From Gammaproteobacteria bacterium (GTDB taxonomy: Bacteria > Pseudomonadota > Gammaproteobacteria > SZUA-152), in contig JAKIUF010000024.1 in the NCBI GenBank assembly GCA_021647705.1, positions 1 through 64,000 of the forward strand: DNA of 64,000 nt, given 5' to 3'. A program made the translations under genes and the position numbers. Shown piece by piece: positions 34,310 to 43,694 of the stretch; the stretch's first letter is position 1, and each line of letters starts with the position of its first letter. The notes beneath the pieces were generated by a model. That model saw only the letters and a list, made by a program, of their open reading frames with translations. It did no database searches and was not told the origin of the DNA.

Positions 34310-36196
34310 ATGGCACTTCTGCAAATCAGTGAACCCGGCCAGACGGCTGCACCACATCAACACAAACTGGCGGCAGGCATTGACTTGGGCACCACCAATT
34401 CCCTGGTGGCCACGGTGCGCAGTGGTAAGGCTGAAATCCTGCCGGATGTAGAGGGTATGCATTTGTTGCCGTCGGTGGTGCGTTATTGTGAAACCGGTGC
34501 GCCACAAGTGGGTGCCATCGCCAAACAATCCGCCATCAGCGATCCACGCAATACCATCAGCTCGGTGAAGCGCTACGTAGGACGCGGACTGGCGGATATC
34601 TGCAAGGGCTGCTCCCGCAGCGAGTATGAGTTTGTTGACAGTGATTCTTCTGTACCACGCATTCGTACTGTGGCGGGAGACATCAGCCCTGTTGAAGTGT
34701 CAGCAGAAATCCTTAAAAACCTGAAACTGCGCGCGGAAGAGACACTGGGCGGTGAGTTAACCGGTGTTGTGATTACCGTGCCCGCCTATTTTGATGATGC
34801 GCAGCGGCAGTCCACCAAGGATGCCGCCCAGCTTGCGGGCTTGCAGGTATTGCGTCTGCTCAATGAACCCACCGCAGCAGCCGTCGCCTACGGTTTGGAC
34901 AAGGGCTCGGAAGGTGTGCATGTGATTTATGATCTGGGTGGCGGCACCTTTGATATTTCCATCCTGCGACTTAACCGGGGTGTCTTTGAAGTGATGTCCA
35001 CAGCGGGCAACACGGCGCTGGGGGGGGATGATCTTGACCGTATTATTGCGCAATGGTTGATACAACAGGCCGGACTTGATCCATCTGCGCTTTCCGCCGG
35101 ACAGATGCGTGCCACACTGCTGGAAGCCTGTCGGGCAAAAGAGGCATTGTCCGATGCGGAAGTGGTGGGCGTGTCTTTGTCTGTTACAGATGGCTCTGTT
35201 GCGGATGATGCCGTATGGCAGGGCGAACTGACACGTACACAGTTGTATGAACTGATTGATCCGCTCATCCAAAAAACCTTGTCTTCCTGTCGTCGCGCTT
35301 TGCGTGATGCCGGTATTGATGTGGATGAAATCGAAGATGTGGTGATGGTGGGAGGCTCAACACGTTCACCACGGGTGCGTGAATTGGTGGGTGAGTTTTT
35401 CCACTGCGAACCCATGGTAGACATCGATCCTGACAAAGTGGTTGCAGCAGGGGCTGCGATTCAGGCTGATATTTTAGTGGGCAACAAGCCCGATGATGAA
35501 ATGTTATTGCTTGATGTGATTCCACTCTCGCTGGGTATCGAAATCATGGGCGGTCTGGTTGAAAAAATTATCTCCCGCAATACCACCATTCCTTCGGCTA
35601 AAGCCCAGGATTTCACCACCTTCAAGGATGGGCAAACCGCACTGGCAGTGCATGTTGTGCAGGGGGAGCGTGAACTGGTGAGTGATTGCCGTTCTCTGGC
35701 CCGTTTTGAATTACGTGGTATTCCGCCGATGGTGGCAGGCAATGCGCGTATTCGCGTAACGTTCCAGGTGGATGCGGATGGCCTGCTTTCGGTGACGGCG
35801 CGGGAACAGATTTCCGGTGTGGAAAGCACAGTACAGGTCAAACCGTCTTTTGGTTTGACGGATGGTGAAATTGAAACCATGCTGCGTGAATCCATGAGTC
35901 ATGCTCAGGAGGATATTGCAGCACGTATGTTGCGCGAACAACAGGTGGAAGCGGATCGTATTATTGAGTCCGTGGAATCTGCGATTGTTGCGGATGCTCA
36001 ATTGTTGAGCGCTGAAGAGCGCAGCCAGATTGATGTTGCGCTGAGTGAATTGCGGAAAATGCGTGATGGCGATGACCCGCGAAAAATTAAACAGGCTATT
36101 GAAGCCTTGAACACAGCCAGTACCGATTTTGCTGCGCGGCGTATGGATGCCAGTATCCAGTCAGCGATGACAGGACATAAAGTTGATGAATTCTAG
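34310..36196 (+). CDS. hscA: HscA, specialised Hsp70 chaperone for iron-sulfur assembly
   Basis: The 628-residue Hsp70 uses ATP to release clusters from IscU. Nucleotide-binding motifs are intact: GIDLGTTNS at 23-31, the second phosphate loop [14 protein letters not shown], and [17 protein letters not shown]. The substrate domain ([25 protein letters not shown]) follows. The start context is weak, and the protein begins with the HscA-type extension [12 protein letters not shown] before the ATPase core, which supports this start. No frameshift is seen. Confidence 0.96.
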   Translation: MALLQISEPGQTAAPHQHKLAAGIDLGTTNSLVATVRSGKAEILPDVEGMHLLPSVVRYCETGAPQVGAIAKQSAISDPRNTISSVKRYVGRGLADICKGCSRSEYEFVDSDSSVPRIRTVAGDISPVEVSAEILKNLKLRAEETLGGELTGVVITVPAYFDDAQRQSTKDAAQLAGLQVLRLLNEPTAAAVAYGLDKGSEGVHVIYDLGGGTFDISILRLNRGVFEVMSTAGNTALGGDDLDRIIAQWLIQQAGLDPSALSAGQMRATLLEACRAKEALSDAEVVGVSLSVTDGSVADDAVWQGELTRTQLYELIDPLIQKTLSSCRRALRDAGIDVDEIEDVVMVGGSTRSPRVRELVGEFFHCEPMVDIDPDKVVAAGAAIQADILVGNKPDDEMLLLDVIPLSLGIEIMGGLVEKIISRNTTIPSAKAQDFTTFKDGQTALAVHVVQGERELVSDCRSLARFELRGIPPMVAGNARIRVTFQVDADGLLSVTAREQISGVESTVQVKPSFGLTDGEIETMLRESMSHAQEDIAARMLREQQVEADRIIESVESAIVADAQLLSAEERSQIDVALSELRKMRDGDDPRKIKQAIEALNTASTDFAARRMDASIQSAMTGHKVDEF

Positions 36197-36217
36197 TTTT
36201 TTGCTGAAGAGAAAATA

Positions 36218-36556
36218 ATGCCACAGATCATTTTTTTACCGCACGAAGAAATCTGCCCCGAAGGGGCCGTTATTGAAGCTGAAACAGGTGTGACCATTTG
36301 TGATGCCGCATTGGCCAATGGTATTGAGATTGAGCATGCCTGCGAAAAATCCTGTGCCTGCACGACCTGTCATGTCGTTATTCGAGAGGGCTTTGATGCA
36401 CTGCAAGAGTCCACCGAAGAAGAAGACGACTTGCTGGACAAAGCCTGGGGATTGGAGCCGGACTCACGCTTAAGCTGTCAGGCAAAAGTAGGCACGGTGG
36501 ATCTGGTGGTGGAAATCCCCAAATACACCATTAATATGGTGTCTGAAAATCACTGA
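36218..36556 (+). CDS. fdx: Fdx, ISC-type [2Fe-2S] ferredoxin
   Basis: The 112-residue adrenodoxin-type ferredoxin donates electrons during cluster assembly. Ligands C42, C48, C51 and C87 (CEKSCACTTCHVV and LSCQAKV) match the family; C46 is the usual extra cysteine. It sits 21 bp after hscA and 14 bp before iscX, with an AAGAGAAAATA leader. Confidence 0.96.
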   Translation: MPQIIFLPHEEICPEGAVIEAETGVTICDAALANGIEIEHACEKSCACTTCHVVIREGFDALQESTEEEDDLLDKAWGLEPDSRLSCQAKVGTVDLVVEIPKYTINMVSENH

Positions 36557-36570
36557 AACAGGAAAGTAAC

Positions 36571-36774
36571 ATGAGTCTGAAATGGACAGATACCCTGGAG
36601 ATTGCCATTGCGCTGGATGAAGGACGTCCCGACGTCGATCCGTTACATGTCAACTTTGTGGAATTACGCAACTGGATAATGGCGTTGCCCGGGTTTGATG
36701 ATGCCCCGGAACATTGTGGGGAGCGTATTCTCGAAGCGGTGCAAATGGCCTGGATTGAAGAAAGGGAAGATTGA
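36571..36774 (+). CDS. iscX: IscX, regulator of ISC assembly
   Basis: The 67-residue acidic IscX binds IscS and modulates cluster assembly, competing with frataxin. Typical sequence is visible: DTLEIAIALDEGRPDVDPLHVNFVELRNWIMAL near the start and EERED at the end. It has a good ribosome site (GGAAAGT) and is the last gene of the operon. Confidence 0.93.
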   Translation: MSLKWTDTLEIAIALDEGRPDVDPLHVNFVELRNWIMALPGFDDAPEHCGERILEAVQMAWIEERED

Positions 36775-36868
36775 GTTCGAATGCTGAGACTCTAGGGGGA
36801 TGGGCATAATTGCTAAACGTGAATTAAGTGCTGAAACATCCGTACCCTAAAAAACAATGAGTATTTAA

Positions 36869-36932
36869 CACAGAGATCACAGAGACGCAGAGGCTGCAGA
36901 GAAAAACACTAAACACTCGTGACCTCTGCGTT
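36869..36932. repeat. Degenerate CGCAGAGG-family hairpin
   Basis: The left part AACACAGAGATCAC and the right part GTGACCTCTGCGTT pair at about 12 of 14 positions; extra units of the family (GACGCAGAGG) lie inside. It is shorter and more decayed than the perfect copy at 1931-2014. The MITE-like element starting at 36936 lies immediately next to it. Confidence 0.75.
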
Positions 36933-36935
36933 TAT

Positions 36936-37110
36936 CCTAAATTAATCAGTTAAACCGTAGCGAGAGCGACTAAGGTGCGGAAGATAAAGCGTTTTTCAGG
37001 TTATTTTGGACGAAAGCGTATCACCCATACGGTGAGTTCAACATGTTCTGAAAAATGCTTTAGATTCTGTGCCTTAGGCGCTCGCAGTAGATTTAACTGA
37101 TTAATTTAGG
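36936..37110. mobile_element. MITE-like palindromic element with 5-bp target duplication
   Basis: The 64-bp left arm (36936-36999) and the 63-bp right arm (37048-37110) are imperfect reverse complements at roughly 80% by eye; the outer 19 bp (CCTAAATTAATCAGTTAAA) are identical. The 48-bp centre is unpaired. TTTAT occurs directly on both flanks (36931-36935 and 37111-37115), consistent with a target-site duplication. No coding capacity is present, so mobility would need a transposase elsewhere. Confidence 0.75.
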
Positions 37111-37271
37111 TTTATAACACCTCGCTTGTCAGCGTCACGACAACATAGCCTCCCAATGTACTGAAATACTTCTCCGGGAGGGGTAAACTTCCTGGGTTCC
37201 GGCTAAAAACATGCAGGAATGACGATGTTCAGCAAAAAATACTAACAGGGTGATTAGCTCTTAATTCGCAT

Positions 37272-38099
37272 TTAACTGTTGTGTTCCCTTGCTTTGCTGA
37301 CAGGGTAAATATCATATCGGGTATTTTTCGACTGCACATTTCCACTGGGCTTACTGTCACCCACAGGCGGTGCCCCTTTGGGACGTTTGACCACGACACG
37401 TTTCAATGCGCATTGTCGCGCAGCCTGTAGCAGCAAACCGGCATCGTCATCATCACCCACCAGTGCCCGCAGGGCGCGCATTTCTTTTTTCACCAGGGCA
37501 CTTTTGCTGCGGTGCGGGTACATGGGGTCGAGGTAGACGACTTCGGGCCGGTTGACTGTATTTTCTTTAGCGTGTTGTTGTAACCATTCGATGGCGTTGG
37601 CCCGCACAAGGCGCAGTTGTTGTTCGGCGATGGTAGACAGTTCAGGTTCGGCGGCCAGTCTTTGCAGGCCGTCTTCGAGCAGCGCGGCGAGGATGGGGGA
37701 ACGTTCGATCATGGTGACGTGTGCGCCAAGGCTGGCAAGGATGAAGGCGTCACGCCCCAGTCCGGCGGTGGCGTCTACGATGGTGGGGTTGTTGCCGTGT
37801 TTCATGCCGATGGCTTTGGCGAGGGCTTGTCCTCGACCACCGCCAAACTGGCGTCGATGGCCGAGTTTTCCGTGTACAAAGTCGATGTGTACGTTGCCTT
37901 TGAAATCATCGGCTGTGCTGGCGAGGCCGAGGGTTTTTGTGTTGTCTTGCGGGCTTACGCTGAATAACGACAGGTAAAAATGAAATGTGCTGCATGAGCC
38001 CGGTGTAGACAGATCACAAACGGGCAATTGCAGTTGTCGGGCCAGTGACCGTAAGCGGGCTTGCGTCGTTGAATCCTGTTGCGCAGAGGTTGCAACCAC
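37272..38099 (-). CDS. rsmJ: RsmJ, 16S rRNA (guanine-1516-N2)-methyltransferase
   Basis: This 275-residue SAM enzyme shows the RsmJ features: VDATAGLGRDAFILASLG (108-125, SAM motif I), YLDPMYPHRSKSALVKKEMRALRAL, a catalytic-loop-type motif characteristic of the family, and VVVKRPKGAPPVG near the end. FVHGKLGHRRQFGGGRGQALAKAIG is another family signature. The start is a GTG at 38099; upstream in-frame codons continue into the neighbouring gene's 3' end, so the exact start is uncertain. It is probably co-transcribed with the gene before it, which ends at 38120. Confidence 0.93.
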   Translation of the reverse strand: MVATSAQQDSTTQARLRSLARQLQLPVCDLSTPGSCSTFHFYLSLFSVSPQDNTKTLGLASTADDFKGNVHIDFVHGKLGHRRQFGGGRGQALAKAIGMKHGNNPTIVDATAGLGRDAFILASLGAHVTMIERSPILAALLEDGLQRLAAEPELSTIAEQQLRLVRANAIEWLQQHAKENTVNRPEVVYLDPMYPHRSKSALVKKEMRALRALVGDDDDAGLLLQAARQCALKRVVVKRPKGAPPVGDSKPSGNVQSKNTRYDIYPVSKAREHNS

Positions 38100-38119
38100 G
38101 ATGTTTTTTGGTGTTGTGC

Positions 38120-38989
38120 TCAGGCAGGGAATCCCCGGGCCTGTACTTCTTGTTTGGCTTGCAGGGCGAGCAAAGCCATTTGCAGGTCTTTTTCCCAGTC
38201 ATAACTTTGTGCTGGCGAGATGGCTTGCGGAGCTTGTACATTGTCCATCGCGTTGTGCGCATAAATATGTACGTGGCGCGTTTCTTCGATGGAGGGCGTC
38301 ATGTCAGGCCAGATGTTGTGCAGAATGTCTTTGGGTCGAACGACTTCCCAGCTGTCGATGAGTCGATAATCATCGGCCAGTGTGGCGAGCATTTCATCGC
38401 TGCCGGTTTGGCGCTGTTGGGTGGTGGGGTCAACATGTTCGGTAAAAATATAAATGAGCAATCCGGTTTTGTGTTGCGCCAGTGCTTCGCTGGGGTTGCT
38501 GTGCGCGGGAGGCCAGGAGAGCAGTGCTGCATCAAAGGTTAACTGCGCCAGTGGTTCATCACTGTAGCGAAAGTGTTCGGCATCAAAAAATGACGTAATC
38601 TGATTGGGTTTGCTGTCAGGGGCGTGATTTTTCAGGCCTCGCAGTTCAATTCCCTCGCGACCGAGCAGGCTGCCAATAAAACCATTGCCGGGATAAATGT
38701 CACAGACGACCGGATTGTCGGCAAGTTGCTGTACATAAAAGGCAATTTTCTGCATTTCTTCGCGCAGGGGATAAAAAGGTGCGACGGTGGTGCTGAATTT
38801 TTCCGGGTCACGGTCCGGATTGCTGAAAATCAGGTTGTGCAGGGGCAAGTCCTTGATGCGTGTATCAAAAGACAGGTTATTGTTCCAAGCGTGGTGCTTT
38901 TTCTCCTGGAAGGCAATAATGCGGTTGAACATGTCTTCGGTGAACGATTCCATGTTACGCAGGGGTTCATATTTATTGGGCATATTCAT
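38120..38989 (-). CDS. Methyltransferase-like protein of unknown function
   Basis: The 289-residue product has a Rossmann-like core. VCDIYPGNGFIGSLLGREG at about 94-112 resembles SAM motif I (E/DxGxGxG with a Pro in the middle), and FDAALLSWPPAHSN at about 152-165 resembles motif IV (an N/DPPY-like WPP). A helical N-terminus with TEDMFNRIIAFQEKKHHAWN precedes it. No substrate can be named. It lies about 20 bp before rsmJ on the same strand, so they may act on the same RNA or share only transcription. The start could be the ATG at 38989 or 38983. Confidence 0.65.
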   Translation of the reverse strand: MNMPNKYEPLRNMESFTEDMFNRIIAFQEKKHHAWNNNLSFDTRIKDLPLHNLIFSNPDRDPEKFSTTVAPFYPLREEMQKIAFYVQQLADNPVVCDIYPGNGFIGSLLGREGIELRGLKNHAPDSKPNQITSFFDAEHFRYSDEPLAQLTFDAALLSWPPAHSNPSEALAQHKTGLLIYIFTEHVDPTTQQRQTGSDEMLATLADDYRLIDSWEVVRPKDILHNIWPDMTPSIEETRHVHIYAHNAMDNVQAPQAISPAQSYDWEKDLQMALLALQAKQEVQARGFPA

Positions 38990-39138
38990 ATCGGGATTGG
39001 CTTATAGGTACAGTTGACGGCTGGGCGGTTGCCGGGTTTATTCCCGGCTCGACAGCGTGCCAAGTGTAATGGGCCCGTGTAATCCTGGCAACCACGCGAT
39101 TTTTGGGGCCGGATGATGGGTGCTGAGTCTGAATAATG

Positions 39139-39272
39139 AAAATCCAACGCAAAGGCGCGAAGGCGTAAAGAATGCAGCGACCCACAGCATTTAAGATTTT
39201 TTTATAGCTTTTGTCCGTTATCCGCATAATCCTTTGCGCTCTCTGCGTCTTCGCACCTTTGCGTTGGATTTT
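39139..39272. repeat. Variant CGCARAGG-family inverted repeat
   Basis: The arms 39139-39165 and 39246-39272 pair at 25 of 27 positions (left starts AAAATCCAACGCAAAGG). The inner part continues with decayed units (CTCTGCG, AATGCAGCG). It belongs to the same broad family as 1931-2014 and 36869-36932, though the unit differs (CGCAAAGG in place of CGCAGAGG). Confidence 0.75.
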
Positions 39273-39328
39273 ATGACTCTGTTTTTATCACACCTTTTTC
39301 CTTCTGATTTCGGGCGGAAATTCCATAT

Positions 39329-39412
39329 CCGCGTGGGCAAAAAAACATGCCCACCCTACCTTCTTTCATTCTTGTACAACTGTAGGGTGGGCATGTTTTT
39401 TTGCCCACGCGG
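39329..39412. repeat. Perfect 31-bp inverted repeat
   Basis: Arms 39329-39359 and 39382-39412 are exact reverse complements, separated by 22 bp. The arm contains a run of seven A flanked by GCGTGGGC and CATGCCCACC. Such TGCCCACCCTAC palindromes are common as dispersed intergenic repeats in environmental proteobacteria. On transcription it forms a very stable hairpin. Confidence 0.9.
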
Positions 39413-39491
39413 TGATTTACAGCGCTACCGCGCTCCACTTTCTACCCAGGTGTGGAACAAGCGTAGCGGTTCCACCAGGTTACTGATGAAT

Positions 39492-41111
39492 TTATGCCAT
39501 TAGCTTCAGAATGCTGGGGATATTAATTTCAACGCTGGTGTCAACATTGAGCGCATATTTTTTTTCATCACTGTCCAACAGTTGTTGTTTGCTTAACTGC
39601 TTTTCCAGAATTTGTAAATCAGCTTCGGAGGCATCGGTACCTTGTTGTTCGCGTTGTTGAATACGCTGGTGTATGACCTCCGGTGTTGCCTGGCAATCCA
39701 GAATGTGGAAGTGGCATTTTAATTCTTGCGCCAATGCGCGAAACAGCTCTCGTTGCGCGTGTTGCAGAAACGTGGCATCCACAATGACTGAAAACCCATT
39801 GGTGAGACAGGTTTTCGCCAGTGTGTATAGCTGCTCATAAGTGGCATGTGTTGCTTCCTGTTGGTAAATGCCTGTCTCAATTTTTGAATGACTGCGGGTT
39901 GTTTCGTCAAGTCTAAACAAGCGTTTACGTTCGACATCAGAACGCAGGTGGATCAGCTCGGTATTCAGGGCCAGTTGTCGTGCAAGGTAGCTTTTTCCTG
40001 AGCCCGACAGGCCTCGGGTGATCACCAGGTTCACAGGGGAGGTGTGTGTGTAATTTTCGGCAAGCTGAATATAGTTATGTATTTCTGCAAGGCCGTTTTT
40101 TGTTTCATCCGGTTTGAATGTGCTGGAAATCTGTGCAAGTCGCAGACTGGCAACTTTGGCGCGTACCATGGCACGATAAACCTGATAAAAGCGTAATGTG
40201 GCCAGGCCATCGTAATCACCGGTGAGAGAAAGATAACGATTGAGTAATTGCCGGGACAGTTTTTTTTGCTGGTGATCATCCAGGTCCATGAGTAAAAATG
40301 CCAACTCACTCATGACATCAATCCAGCGCAGGTTGGCATTAAACTCAATACCGTCGAAAGGGACAACCTGATCGTTCCAAAGGACGATATTGCGCAAGTG
40401 CAGGTCACCATGGCATTCACGGATAAAACCTGCCTGTTGACGATGCTGGAAGGTTAATTGTAATTTTTCATGTTGTGTTTGTGACCATTGCTGCAAATCT
40501 TTACAGGTTTTGTGAATGTTATTTACATTCTGCGTATTGGCAAGAGTCTGTTCCAGTTGCTCAAAGTTTTCTTGCACGGGCTGTTTGATGGCATCAGGCG
40601 TTCCAAAGCGAGTCTCTGCTCCGGCAATGGCAATTTGCTGATGGAATCTGGCGAGCACAGTTGCGGTCTCGTCGATAACCGGTAAGGTGAGTGCATCGTG
40701 AGTCAGTAATTCATCAAAAGTTTTTTGTGGATCAAACTGGCGCATTTTCACGGCATATTCAAACGCATTTCCTGTGCCATCAATATGCGGTGTATCAGGT
40801 GTTCCGCAAACAGGGACAACGGCCAGGTAGAGTTGTGGCGCAAGGCGTCGGTTAATGCGCAGCTCTTCTTCGCAATAAAAGCGGCGTTTTTCCAACGTGG
40901 AAAAATCAAGAAAACCGAAGTCCACGGGTTTTTTGATTTTATAGACATAGTCGCCGGTCAGCAGTACCCAGGAAATGTGGGTTTCAAACAGGGTGATGGG
41001 TTCAACCGTATGTGAATAGGCTTCCGCCCGTTGCAATGCGGTGATCAGGCGTTGGGATTTGTCAACTGATGCAATGACCGACACGGTGTGTGCTCCTGAT
41101 TGGTTGACCAC
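39492..41111 (-). CDS. APH-family kinase fused to a P-loop kinase-like domain
   Basis: The 539-residue protein joins two modules. Residues 1-330 are aminoglycoside-phosphotransferase-like: the catalytic loop CHGDLHLRNIVLWNDQVVPFDGIEFN at about 222-247 contains the HGDLHxxN and DxxE elements, and KIKKPVDFGFLDFS resembles the nucleotide region. Residues 360-539 are an AAA/zeta-toxin-like P-loop domain with GLSGSGKSYLAR at about 365-376 and VIVDATFLQHAQRELF, plus a C-terminal IHQRIQQREQQ that resembles gluconate-kinase-like lids. Proteins with this fusion are widespread and uncharacterised. Substrate unknown; antibiotic resistance should not be assumed. Confidence 0.85.
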   Translation of the reverse strand: MVNQSGAHTVSVIASVDKSQRLITALQRAEAYSHTVEPITLFETHISWVLLTGDYVYKIKKPVDFGFLDFSTLEKRRFYCEEELRINRRLAPQLYLAVVPVCGTPDTPHIDGTGNAFEYAVKMRQFDPQKTFDELLTHDALTLPVIDETATVLARFHQQIAIAGAETRFGTPDAIKQPVQENFEQLEQTLANTQNVNNIHKTCKDLQQWSQTQHEKLQLTFQHRQQAGFIRECHGDLHLRNIVLWNDQVVPFDGIEFNANLRWIDVMSELAFLLMDLDDHQQKKLSRQLLNRYLSLTGDYDGLATLRFYQVYRAMVRAKVASLRLAQISSTFKPDETKNGLAEIHNYIQLAENYTHTSPVNLVITRGLSGSGKSYLARQLALNTELIHLRSDVERKRLFRLDETTRSHSKIETGIYQQEATHATYEQLYTLAKTCLTNGFSVIVDATFLQHAQRELFRALAQELKCHFHILDCQATPEVIHQRIQQREQQGTDASEADLQILEKQLSKQQLLDSDEKKYALNVDTSVEINIPSILKLMA

Positions 41112-41337
41112 TTATGCCAATAGCATAGCAAAACCGGGGTTGCAAGGCGCACTGAAAATAGTGTGTTTTCTTTCCAGTGCTGTTGTCCCGTCCATGCCAT
41201 AGGGTCACGCTATCCCAAAGATTATTGAAACCACTGGATTTCGGTATGCGTCTCCATAATGGAGAGGGGTTAACGGGACAGCACGGGTCTGTTTTATACG
41301 GGATTGCGCTGAGTAATGTGAGGTACAATAGGCGCAC

Positions 41338-43689
41338 ATGTTTGGTTTACGCAAAAAACACCCGAAAAGAAAGAAACAACGACGTACCGGGAAAAGGCGG
41401 CGAAAGGGTGTGTCTGTACGTAACAGGCTGCTTCGATGGCCGGTTTTATTGTCTTTGTTGGTGGCGGGTGTGGTGCCGTTCCTTGTTTATGTGCTTTATC
41501 TCGACACACAGGTGCAAACCCAGTTTGAGGGCAAACGCTGGGCCTTGCCTGCCCATGTGTATGCGCGGGCATTGGAACTGTATCCCGATCAGGCATTAAC
41601 GGCCGGGCAGTTTGCGGCTGAGTTGAAAATGCTGGGTTATCGTGAGTTGTCCCGGCCGAATACACCGGGTAGTTATCTTCGCCTGGGCACTGCCTTTGTG
41701 CTGACGACACGGGCCTTTCAGTTTTGGGATGGCGACGAAAAGAGTCAGTCTCTGCGTATGGAATTCTCAGCGGACAAGCTGTTGGGCATCTGGCAAGCCA
41801 ATACAGGGGATTCTGTGGATCTGCTGCGTCTTGACCCTCCGCTTATCGGTAATATTTATCCTTCTCATCGGGAGGACCGTATTCTGGTGCAGATGGACGA
41901 TGTGCCGCCGTTGCTGATTGATGCCCTGTTGGCGGTGGAAGATCGTGAGTATTTCAGTCATCACGGTGTTTCGCCGCAATCAATATTGCGTGCGTTGTGG
42001 GTTAATCTGCGTGCAGGGAAAACGGTGCAGGGTGGTAGTACATTGACTCAGCAGCTGGTGAAGAATTTTTTCCTCACTAACGAGCGCACGCTTTGGCGAA
42101 AATTCAATGAGGCCATTATGGCGTTGTTGCTGGAATTTCATTACGACAAAAATGAAATCCTCGAAGCCTATATCAATGAAATTTATCTGGGTCAGGACGG
42201 GCGTCGTGCGATTCACGGCTTTGGTCTGGCCAGCCAGTTTTATTTTGGCCAGCCACTGAAAAAACTGGCACCGGAACAGATTGCCTTGTTGGTGGCGTTG
42301 GTGAAAGGGCCGTCGTATTACGATCCCCGTCGGCGCAGTGCGCGCGCGCTTGAGCGACGCAATCTGGTTTTACATTTGTTGGCAGAGCAGGGCAGGCTTG
42401 ATCCAGAGATTGCACAGCGCGCCAGTGCAGAGGCATCCACAGTGCTGTCACAAAACTCCACGCGGGTGTCACGGGTTCCGGCATTTATTGATCTGGTGCG
42501 CCGACAGTTGAAGCGTGATTACAGCGATACCGATCTTAATTCCGAAGGTCTGCGTATTTTTACCACCCTTGATCCTATTGTACAGCGGGCTACAGAACAG
42601 GCTGTCAGCTTACAGTTAGATCGTTTGCAGCGGGAAGGTGTGGATGCCGACATTCAGGGTGCGGCGGTAGTGGCTAATGTCAACGATGGCGAAATACAGG
42701 CCGTGGTGGGTGGGCGTGATCCGCGTTTTGCCGGTTTTAATCGTGCGCTGGATGCAGTACGTCCCATTGGTTCGTTGATTAAGCCTGCGGTATATCTCAC
42801 TGCATTGATGCAACCGGAACAGTACACTCTGGCCAGCTTGCTGGATGACAGCCCGCTGGATGTGGACATGGGAGGCGGTGAACATTGGCAGCCGCAAAAT
42901 TTTGATCATCAAAACCATGGCATCAGTTATGCGGGCAAAGATCATCAGGTGTTGCTGAATAATGCGCTGGTGCATTCCTACAATATTACCACCGCACGAC
43001 TGGGCATGACTTTGGGAGTGCCAACCGTGATTGAAACTTTGCGTGGGCTAGGTGCGGAGCGCCCGCTCACAGAATATCCGGCATTGTTACTGGGTGCGGC
43101 AAATTTCTCCCCGCTGGATGTGACACAGATGTATCACACTCTCGCAGCGGGAGGGTTTCATACGCCGTTGCGTGCCATTCGTGCTGTGTTAACGGCTGAC
43201 GGTCAGCCTTTGCAACGTTATCCTTTGTCAGTGACACGCGCTTTTGACAATAAATCTGTGTATCTGCTGAACAATGCTTTACGGGCAGTGACGCGTGAAG
43301 GCACGGGGCAAAATTTACAATATTATTTACCTGAAGGAATGGTGGTGGCAGGTAAAACCGGCACTAGTGACGAGCTGCGTGACAGCTGGTTTGCCGGTTT
43401 CAGTGAATCTCATGTTGCCGCAGTATGGCTGGGGCTGGATGACAATCGCCCCGCCGGACTGACCGGTTCCCGGGGAGCATTGCGTGTATGGGGAAATATT
43501 CTTTCTCGACTGGACACGGCCAGCCTGCCCGTTGGTGACCTGCCCGCAGGCATAGAAATGGTGTGGATTGACCGGCGGAACGGTTTATCCAGTGACGATG
43601 ATTGCCCTTATGCTGTGCAGTTGCCATTTATTATCGACACGCAACCTGCCGGGCAAAGTGCTTGTGAGTTTGATGCACAGAATGAGTGA
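41338..43689 (+). CDS. mrcB: PBP1b, bifunctional peptidoglycan synthase
   Basis: The 783-residue class A penicillin-binding protein polymerises and crosslinks glycan strands. A very basic cytoplasmic tail (1-30) precedes one membrane anchor (33-55). A UB2H-like region follows (YPDQALTAGQFAAELKMLGYREL). The GT51 domain has catalytic E201 in EDREYFSHHGVSP, plus GGSTLTQQLVKNFFL and RKFNEAIMALLLE. The transpeptidase motifs are S479-L-I-K482, SYN in HSYNITTARLG and K673-T-G. The length is near the E. coli form. The TPR lipoprotein gene follows with a 4-bp overlap or close spacing. Confidence 0.94.
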   Translation: MFGLRKKHPKRKKQRRTGKRRRKGVSVRNRLLRWPVLLSLLVAGVVPFLVYVLYLDTQVQTQFEGKRWALPAHVYARALELYPDQALTAGQFAAELKMLGYRELSRPNTPGSYLRLGTAFVLTTRAFQFWDGDEKSQSLRMEFSADKLLGIWQANTGDSVDLLRLDPPLIGNIYPSHREDRILVQMDDVPPLLIDALLAVEDREYFSHHGVSPQSILRALWVNLRAGKTVQGGSTLTQQLVKNFFLTNERTLWRKFNEAIMALLLEFHYDKNEILEAYINEIYLGQDGRRAIHGFGLASQFYFGQPLKKLAPEQIALLVALVKGPSYYDPRRRSARALERRNLVLHLLAEQGRLDPEIAQRASAEASTVLSQNSTRVSRVPAFIDLVRRQLKRDYSDTDLNSEGLRIFTTLDPIVQRATEQAVSLQLDRLQREGVDADIQGAAVVANVNDGEIQAVVGGRDPRFAGFNRALDAVRPIGSLIKPAVYLTALMQPEQYTLASLLDDSPLDVDMGGGEHWQPQNFDHQNHGISYAGKDHQVLLNNALVHSYNITTARLGMTLGVPTVIETLRGLGAERPLTEYPALLLGAANFSPLDVTQMYHTLAAGGFHTPLRAIRAVLTADGQPLQRYPLSVTRAFDNKSVYLLNNALRAVTREGTGQNLQYYLPEGMVVAGKTGTSDELRDSWFAGFSESHVAAVWLGLDDNRPAGLTGSRGALRVWGNILSRLDTASLPVGDLPAGIEMVWIDRRNGLSSDDDCPYAVQLPFIIDTQPAGQSACEFDAQNE

Positions 43690-43694
43690 TAACA

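Larger units (their letters stand above)
38990..39491. other. Intergenic region with two inverted-repeat structures
   Basis: About 500 bp between convergently spaced minus-strand genes. It contains the CGCAAAGG-type dyad at 39139-39272 and the perfect 31-bp dyad at 39329-39412. The short minus frame at 38973-39227 has no protein-like features. The promoter for the methyltransferase-like gene should be near 39000-39060, but none is obvious. Confidence 0.6.

Noticed and set aside
39492-41111. Antibiotic resistance kinase
   Set aside because: The APH-like fold is shared by many housekeeping kinases; the P-loop fusion points to an uncharacterised family.
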